Part shown: one piece after another, positions 63,701-64,000 of the stretch
How positions within the stretch are numbered: the stretch's first letter is position 1
How the letters are laid out: each line of letters begins with the position of its first letter
Source: Pipra filicauda
Taxonomy: Eukaryota; Chordata; Aves; Passeriformes; Pipridae
Reading direction: 5' to 3'
Length of the DNA: 64,000 bases
NCBI RefSeq assembly: GCF_003945595.2
Contig: NW_024104365.1
Coordinates: forward strand, 4,559,049 to 4,623,048
Program-made: the position numbers and the translations under genes
Notes under the pieces: model-generated
Database searches by the model: none
Seen by the model: the letters and a program-made list of their open reading frames with translations, nothing else
What the model was told of the DNA's origin: nothing

Positions 63701-63892
63701 TAGTTAAGCATTAGTTTATTTGTAATCTATATATATTTTGATTGTAACAGCAATAACCCAATTGTCCTCGGTCCCAACAACTCCAACCTTCCCAGAATAC
63801 TTGGTATAATTGCGGATGGTGAAATTCATGAAGCTATCAAACATGAAGATCCATGTACCAAGCGGCTGGCTAATGTTGTTCGCCAAGTGCAG
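24680..63892 (+). CDS. IPO5: Importin-5 (RanBP5, karyopherin beta-3), 25 of about 26 coding exons
   Basis: IPO5 is a nuclear import receptor of the importin-beta family. It binds cargo such as ribosomal proteins and histones in the cytoplasm, passes the nuclear pore and releases cargo when RanGTP binds. The spliced exons 24680-24778, 29821-29901, 35783-35975, 36480-36582, 36825-36921, 37996-38100, 41197-41319, 41408-41528, 45239-45326, 48397-48503, 50816-50940, 51030-51119, 51204-51377, 51603-51821, 53034-53117, 53904-54036, 54127-54248, 54763-54859, 55341-55513, 55946-56057, 56645-56700, 58493-58615, 59228-59447, 62786-63014 and 63751-63892 total 3216 nt (1072 codons) with no stop. The product is near-identical to IPO5 as I remember it: HEAT-repeat helices throughout, an acidic loop at about residues 318-336, and a second acidic stretch around 816-834. 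Adding about 28 residues for the missing last exon gives about 1100, against 1097 in human; the first exon is three codons longer than the human one. The start codon has G at -3 and +4. Intron 12 is GC-AG and intron 18 AT-AC. Confidence 0.98.
26376..26650 (-). mobile_element. Degraded CR1 fragment, minus strand, in intron 1
   Basis: It includes blocks similar to CR1 read in reverse: CCTGCTCAAAGCAGTGTCAG (26418), GAATGGAGACTAGACAAGC and a TTGTCTCTTGTTCTTAC-like segment. Confidence 0.6.
27205..27748 (+). mobile_element. CR1 3'-end copy, plus strand, in intron 1
   Basis: It runs from a GTGAGACCCCACCTGAGTAC block to ATCATTCTGTGATTCTGTG at 27730-27748, matching about 540 bp of CR1 tail with modest divergence. 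Confidence 0.92.
29821..29901 (+). CDS. IPO5: IPO5 coding exon 2 (residues 34-60)
   Basis: Acceptor tttatgcag and donor gtatgt, phase 0 on both sides. It encodes [11 protein letters not shown] and the following helix (LLQAIRN), the N-terminal HEAT region that in this family contacts RanGTP. Confidence 0.96.
32158..32290. repeat. Possible ancient tRNA-like or hairpin-type amniote repeat in intron 2
   Basis: A GACTTAGCAGTTGGAACGCT segment and, 70 bp on, GGTTGAACACAGGTCTCCAG resemble the two arms of old reptile/bird repeats built on A-box and B-box-like words. It is too degraded to assign. Confidence 0.25.
35183..35245 (-). mobile_element. Short CR1 3'-end fragment, minus strand, in intron 2
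   Basis: It contains AATCCCAGAATATGCTGGGT followed by TGGAAGAGACCCACAAGGAG, the reverse complement of a CR1 3' terminus. Confidence 0.65.
35783..35975 (+). CDS. IPO5: IPO5 coding exon 3 (residues 61-125)
   Basis: It follows a tcattcaatag acceptor and ends in phase 1 before gtactt. It encodes [17 protein letters not shown] and the helix ending in [12 protein letters not shown]. These are the HEAT 2-3 helices of the RanGTP-binding N terminus. Confidence 0.96.
35976..36479 (+). other. IPO5 intron 3 (504 bp)
   Basis: AT-rich GT-AG intron with no recognised repeat or RNA gene. Confidence 0.8.
36480..36582 (+). CDS. IPO5: IPO5 coding exon 4 (residues 125-159)
   Basis: It completes a split Asp codon (G|AT) to give [15 protein letters not shown] and the [15 protein letters not shown] helix. 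It ends with two bases of a Trp codon before gtaagt. Confidence 0.96.
36825..36921 (+). CDS. IPO5: IPO5 coding exon 5 (residues 159-191)
   Basis: It completes the split Trp codon and reads [19 protein letters not shown]. It ends after QEHPS at a gtaaga donor, phase 0. Intron 4 before it is only 242 bp. Confidence 0.96.
36922..37995 (+). other. IPO5 intron 5 (1074 bp)
   Basis: A GT-AG intron. Its one notable content is the alternating inverted-repeat cluster at 37598-37655, described separately. The rest shows no repeat family I recognise. Confidence 0.8.
37598..37655. repeat. Four 11-bp units in F-R-R-F inverted arrangement, each containing a p53-type half-site
   Basis: AAGCATGTCTT lies at 37598-37608 and 37645-37655. 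Its exact reverse complement AAGACATGCTT lies at 37613-37623 and 37629-37639. Spacers are 4-5 bp. Each unit contains a perfect RRRCWWGYYY decamer (37598-37607, 37614-37623, 37630-37639, 37645-37654) with 5-6 bp between decamers. The array could form hairpins, or serve as two full p53-family response elements. Function is inferred. Confidence 0.7.
37996..38100 (+). CDS. IPO5: IPO5 coding exon 6 (residues 192-226)
   Basis: Acceptor ttctag and donor gtaaga, phase 0 on both sides, 35 codons. It encodes [19 protein letters not shown] and the helix ending LLPGILQ. Confidence 0.96.
38101..41196 (+). other. IPO5 intron 6 (3096 bp)
   Basis: AT-rich GT-AG intron. Its 3' part holds a probable antisense solo LTR (40641-41134). 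The remainder shows nothing recognisable. Confidence 0.8.
40641..41134 (-). mobile_element. Probable solo LTR of an avian endogenous retrovirus, minus strand, in intron 6
   Basis: On the minus strand the segment begins TGTTATAG and ends CTGTAACA, near-perfect 8-bp terminal inverted repeats with the usual TG...CA ends. A TATA-like motif (about 40814-40819) precedes an AATAAA signal (40740-40745) by about 70 bp, an LTR layout. The sequence also resembles bird LTRs I remember, but I cannot name the family. No target-site duplication is visible, so the ends could be slightly wrong or the LTR recombined. No internal retroviral genes are present. Confidence 0.5.
41197..41319 (+). CDS. IPO5: IPO5 coding exon 7 (residues 227-267)
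   Basis: Acceptor ctttttatag and donor gtaaag, 41 codons, phase 0. It encodes [20 protein letters not shown] and a helix ending [10 protein letters not shown]. Its branch-point region is the 62 bp left between a probable LTR and the exon. Confidence 0.96.
41408..41528 (+). CDS. IPO5: IPO5 coding exon 8 (residues 268-308)
   Basis: It follows a very short 88-bp intron and reads [20 protein letters not shown], then [10 protein letters not shown]. It ends with one base of an Ile codon before gtaagt. Confidence 0.96.
41529..45238 (+). other. IPO5 intron 8 (3710 bp)
   Basis: AT-rich GT-AG intron containing a plus-strand CR1 3' end (44060-44310). No other gene or RNA was recognised. Confidence 0.8.
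44060..44310 (+). mobile_element. CR1 3'-end copy, plus strand, in intron 8
   Basis: GGTTGGATATTAGGAAGAAA (about 44083), a GGAATGGGCTGCCCAGGGAG block, and a terminus ATTCTATGGTTCTATGAATT identify it. Confidence 0.92.
45239..45326 (+). CDS. IPO5: IPO5 coding exon 9 with the acidic loop (residues 308-337)
   Basis: It completes the Ile codon and reads [16 protein letters not shown], then [12 protein letters not shown], ending in phase 2. This is the acidic HEAT loop of the family, implicated in RanGTP and cargo binding. Human IPO5, as I recall it, has Glu where this copy has Ala in DELADDD. Confidence 0.96.
45327..48396 (+). other. IPO5 intron 9 (3070 bp)
   Basis: AT-rich GT-AG intron. I recognised no repeat family, RNA gene or extra exon in it. 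Confidence 0.75.
48397..48503 (+). CDS. IPO5: IPO5 coding exon 10 (residues 337-373)
   Basis: It completes a split Ser codon (AG|C) and reads [19 protein letters not shown], then the helix [12 protein letters not shown]. It ends in phase 1 before gtaagt. Confidence 0.96.
48504..50815 (+). other. IPO5 intron 10 (2312 bp)
   Basis: GT-AG intron without recognised repeats or RNA genes. Confidence 0.75.
50816..50940 (+). CDS. IPO5: IPO5 coding exon 11 (residues 373-414)
   Basis: It completes a Pro codon and reads [18 protein letters not shown], then the helix ending VLLFLQDP, before a gtgagt donor in phase 0. The Trp/Arg/Ala HEAT-repeat pattern is typical of importin-beta proteins. Confidence 0.96.
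51030..51119 (+). CDS. IPO5: IPO5 coding exon 12 with a GC donor (residues 415-444)
   Basis: It reads [19 protein letters not shown] and ends at FHEK, where the frame requires a GCAAGT donor at 51120. The exon is 30 codons, phase 0 on both sides. The introns before and after are only 89 and 84 bp. Confidence 0.95.
51120..51203 (+). other. GC-AG intron 12, 84 bp
   Basis: The junction is AAG|GCAAGT at the donor and TTTCAG at the acceptor. The protein reads HEK-VIGALLQ across it. The only nearby GT alternative, four bases downstream, breaks the frame. The donor otherwise fits U1 perfectly, as known GC-AG introns usually do. Confidence 0.92.
51204..51377 (+). CDS. IPO5: IPO5 coding exon 13 (residues 445-502)
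   Basis: Acceptor ttttcag and donor gtataa, 58 codons, phase 0. It encodes [20 protein letters not shown], then a HEAT helix pair ([20 protein letters not shown]). Confidence 0.96.
51603..51821 (+). CDS. IPO5: IPO5 coding exon 14 (residues 503-575)
   Basis: Acceptor ttccaag and donor gtaagt, 73 codons, phase 0. It encodes [20 protein letters not shown], the [20 protein letters not shown] helix pair, and ends [10 protein letters not shown]. Confidence 0.97.
51822..53033 (+). other. IPO5 intron 14 (1212 bp)
   Basis: AT-rich GT-AG intron; nothing recognised in it. Confidence 0.75.
53034..53117 (+). CDS. IPO5: IPO5 coding exon 15 (residues 576-603)
   Basis: Acceptor ctgtatctag and donor gtatgt, 28 codons, phase 0. 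It encodes [19 protein letters not shown] and an acidic SDLEDDDPQ end. Confidence 0.96.
53118..53903 (+). other. IPO5 intron 15 (786 bp)
   Basis: GT-AG intron; nothing recognised in it. Confidence 0.75.
53904..54036 (+). CDS. IPO5: IPO5 coding exon 16 (residues 604-648)
   Basis: It encodes [19 protein letters not shown], then [20 protein letters not shown]. It ends with one base of a Thr codon before gtaagt. Confidence 0.96.
54127..54248 (+). CDS. IPO5: IPO5 coding exon 17 (residues 648-688)
   Basis: It follows a 90-bp intron and reads [19 protein letters not shown], then [15 protein letters not shown], before gtaagt. The DDDGWEF acidic motif is characteristic of IPO5 and its relative RANBP6. 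Confidence 0.96.
54249..54762 (+). other. IPO5 intron 17 (514 bp)
   Basis: GT-AG intron with an A-run near 54658-54668; nothing else recognised. Confidence 0.75.
54763..54859 (+). CDS. IPO5: IPO5 coding exon 18 (residues 689-721)
   Basis: It reads [19 protein letters not shown], then the helix ending KFYFHD, plus the first base of a Gly codon. The donor is ATATCCTATT rather than GT. Family alignment fixes the junction, because the next exon supplies GT to complete Gly and continues VRVAAAES. Confidence 0.96.
54860..55340 (+). other. U12-type AT-AC intron 18 (481 bp)
   Basis: The donor ATATCCTAT matches the minor-spliceosome consensus ATATCCTTT at eight of nine positions. The intron ends in AC, and TTCCTTAAT at 55324-55332, about 9 nt from that end, matches the U12 branch-point consensus TTCCTTAAY. 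The joined protein reads [12 protein letters not shown], as in the family. If the intron is retained, the frame stops at 54898-54900. Confidence 0.93.
55341..55513 (+). CDS. IPO5: IPO5 coding exon 19 (residues 721-778)
   Basis: It completes the Gly codon and reads [20 protein letters not shown], then the [20 protein letters not shown] region, ending HSFAK at gtaatg, phase 0. Confidence 0.96.
55514..55945 (+). other. IPO5 intron 19 (432 bp)
   Basis: GT-AG intron; nothing recognised in it. Confidence 0.75.
55946..56057 (+). CDS. IPO5: IPO5 coding exon 20 (residues 779-816)
   Basis: Acceptor ttcacaag. It reads [20 protein letters not shown], then [12 protein letters not shown], ending in phase 1 before gtaagt. 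Confidence 0.96.
56058..56644 (+). other. IPO5 intron 20 (587 bp)
   Basis: GT-AG intron, AT-rich; nothing recognised in it. Confidence 0.75.
56645..56700 (+). CDS. IPO5: IPO5 coding exon 21 (residues 816-834)
   Basis: The smallest exon, 56 bp. It completes a Val codon and reads [18 protein letters not shown], the second strongly acidic segment, before gtaagt. Confidence 0.95.
56701..58492 (+). other. IPO5 intron 21 (1792 bp)
   Basis: GT-AG intron. Its 3' part contains an internally deleted plus-strand CR1 copy (57960-58330). The rest shows nothing recognisable. Confidence 0.8.
57960..58330 (+). mobile_element. Internally deleted CR1 copy, plus strand, in intron 21
   Basis: The left part (57975-58145) matches the CR1 reverse-transcriptase core (KAFDRV-, LERYGFDG- and RNWLDG-like regions). 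At about 58148 it jumps directly to the CR1 tail (CATCCCTGCAAGTGTTCAAG), ending ATTCTGTGCTTCTGTC. About 1 kb of element between these parts is missing. Confidence 0.85.
58493..58615 (+). CDS. IPO5: IPO5 coding exon 22 (residues 835-875)
   Basis: It begins [19 protein letters not shown] and ends [11 protein letters not shown] before gtaagt, 41 codons, phase 0. The acceptor is ctttcag. Confidence 0.96.
58616..59227 (+). other. IPO5 intron 22 (612 bp)
   Basis: GT-AG intron; nothing recognised in it. Confidence 0.75.
59228..59447 (+). CDS. IPO5: IPO5 coding exon 23 (residues 876-949)
   Basis: It encodes [20 protein letters not shown], the [20 protein letters not shown] helix, and a region ending YRPFCP. 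It ends with one base of a Glu codon before gtacat. Confidence 0.96.
59448..62785 (+). other. IPO5 intron 23 (3338 bp)
   Basis: AT-rich GT-AG intron. It contains a TA/TG microsatellite (62227-62310). No repeat family or RNA gene was recognised in the rest. Confidence 0.78.
62227..62310. repeat. TA/TG-rich microsatellite
   Basis: A low-complexity run of alternating purine and pyrimidine, with a pure TATATATATATA core around 62251-62262 flanked by TACA and TATG units. It may be length-polymorphic. Confidence 0.85.
62786..63014 (+). CDS. IPO5: IPO5 coding exon 24 (residues 949-1025)
   Basis: It completes the Glu codon and reads [20 protein letters not shown], then the [20 protein letters not shown] region, ending in a split Ser codon (AG|) before gtaagg. 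Confidence 0.96.
63015..63750 (+). other. IPO5 intron 24 (736 bp)
   Basis: AT-rich GT-AG intron; nothing recognised in it. Confidence 0.75.
63751..63892 (+). CDS. IPO5: IPO5 coding exon 25 (residues 1025-1072)
   Basis: It completes the Ser codon and reads [20 protein letters not shown], then [13 protein letters not shown], ending at RQVQ before gtaaat, phase 0. By family length the last coding exon (about 28 codons) lies past the window; 63893-64000 is intron. Confidence 0.95.
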
Positions 63893-64000
63893 GTAAATAA
63901 ATGCTTGCTTTAGTATAGAGGGACCATTTAGAATCTGTTTTCAGAAGTAACCAAAGTGTTAAACCAGTTTTGAGAGCACTGACTCCTTGGAGAATAACAC

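Noticed and set aside
1..64000. CRISPR arrays, bacterial operons, prophages or tRNA/rRNA genes
   Set aside because: None seen. The direct repeats present are CR1, LTR and microsatellite sequence of a vertebrate genome.

Overview
The window is vertebrate nuclear DNA, almost certainly from a bird. It carries many CR1 retrotransposon fragments, several ending in the ATTCTGTG-like 3' terminus typical of birds, plus avian-style LTR fragments. Introns are compact compared with mammals, and the one real gene has a strong CpG-island promoter. The species cannot be told from the sequence alone.

Positions 1 to about 24,200 hold no gene I can support. The stretch is AT-rich intergenic DNA with CR1 copies in both orientations, one LTR-element 3' end on the minus strand (7842-8690), and a fossil of a different, non-CR1 LINE with a Cys-His finger (18762-19474). 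A short protein-like minus-strand stretch lies beside a T19 run near 21.9-22.1 kb.

Positions 24,204-63,892 hold IPO5 (importin-5, also called RanBP5 or karyopherin beta-3), read left to right. I placed 25 coding exons from the start codon at 24680 to 63892. They join to 1072 codons without a stop, and every exon-exon phase fits. The family is about 1097 residues long in human, so only the last coding exon (about 28 codons by family length) and the 3' UTR lie beyond the window. The promoter is a CpG island with five same-strand CCAAT boxes, GC boxes and CRE-like cores. It directly abuts the 3' end of a CR1 copy.

Two of the 24 complete introns are non-canonical. Intron 12 is GC-AG, and intron 18 is an AT-AC intron with minor-spliceosome (U12-type) donor and branch-point sequences. 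Introns also carry CR1 pieces, a probable solo LTR ending 62 bp before exon 7, and in intron 5 a cluster of four perfect p53-type half-sites arranged as alternating inverted repeats.

There is no multi-gene system here. The window is one housekeeping nuclear-transport gene and its repeat-laden flank. The points most worth checking are the U12 intron, the intron 5 half-site cluster, the non-CR1 LINE, and the promoter architecture next to the CR1 insertion.
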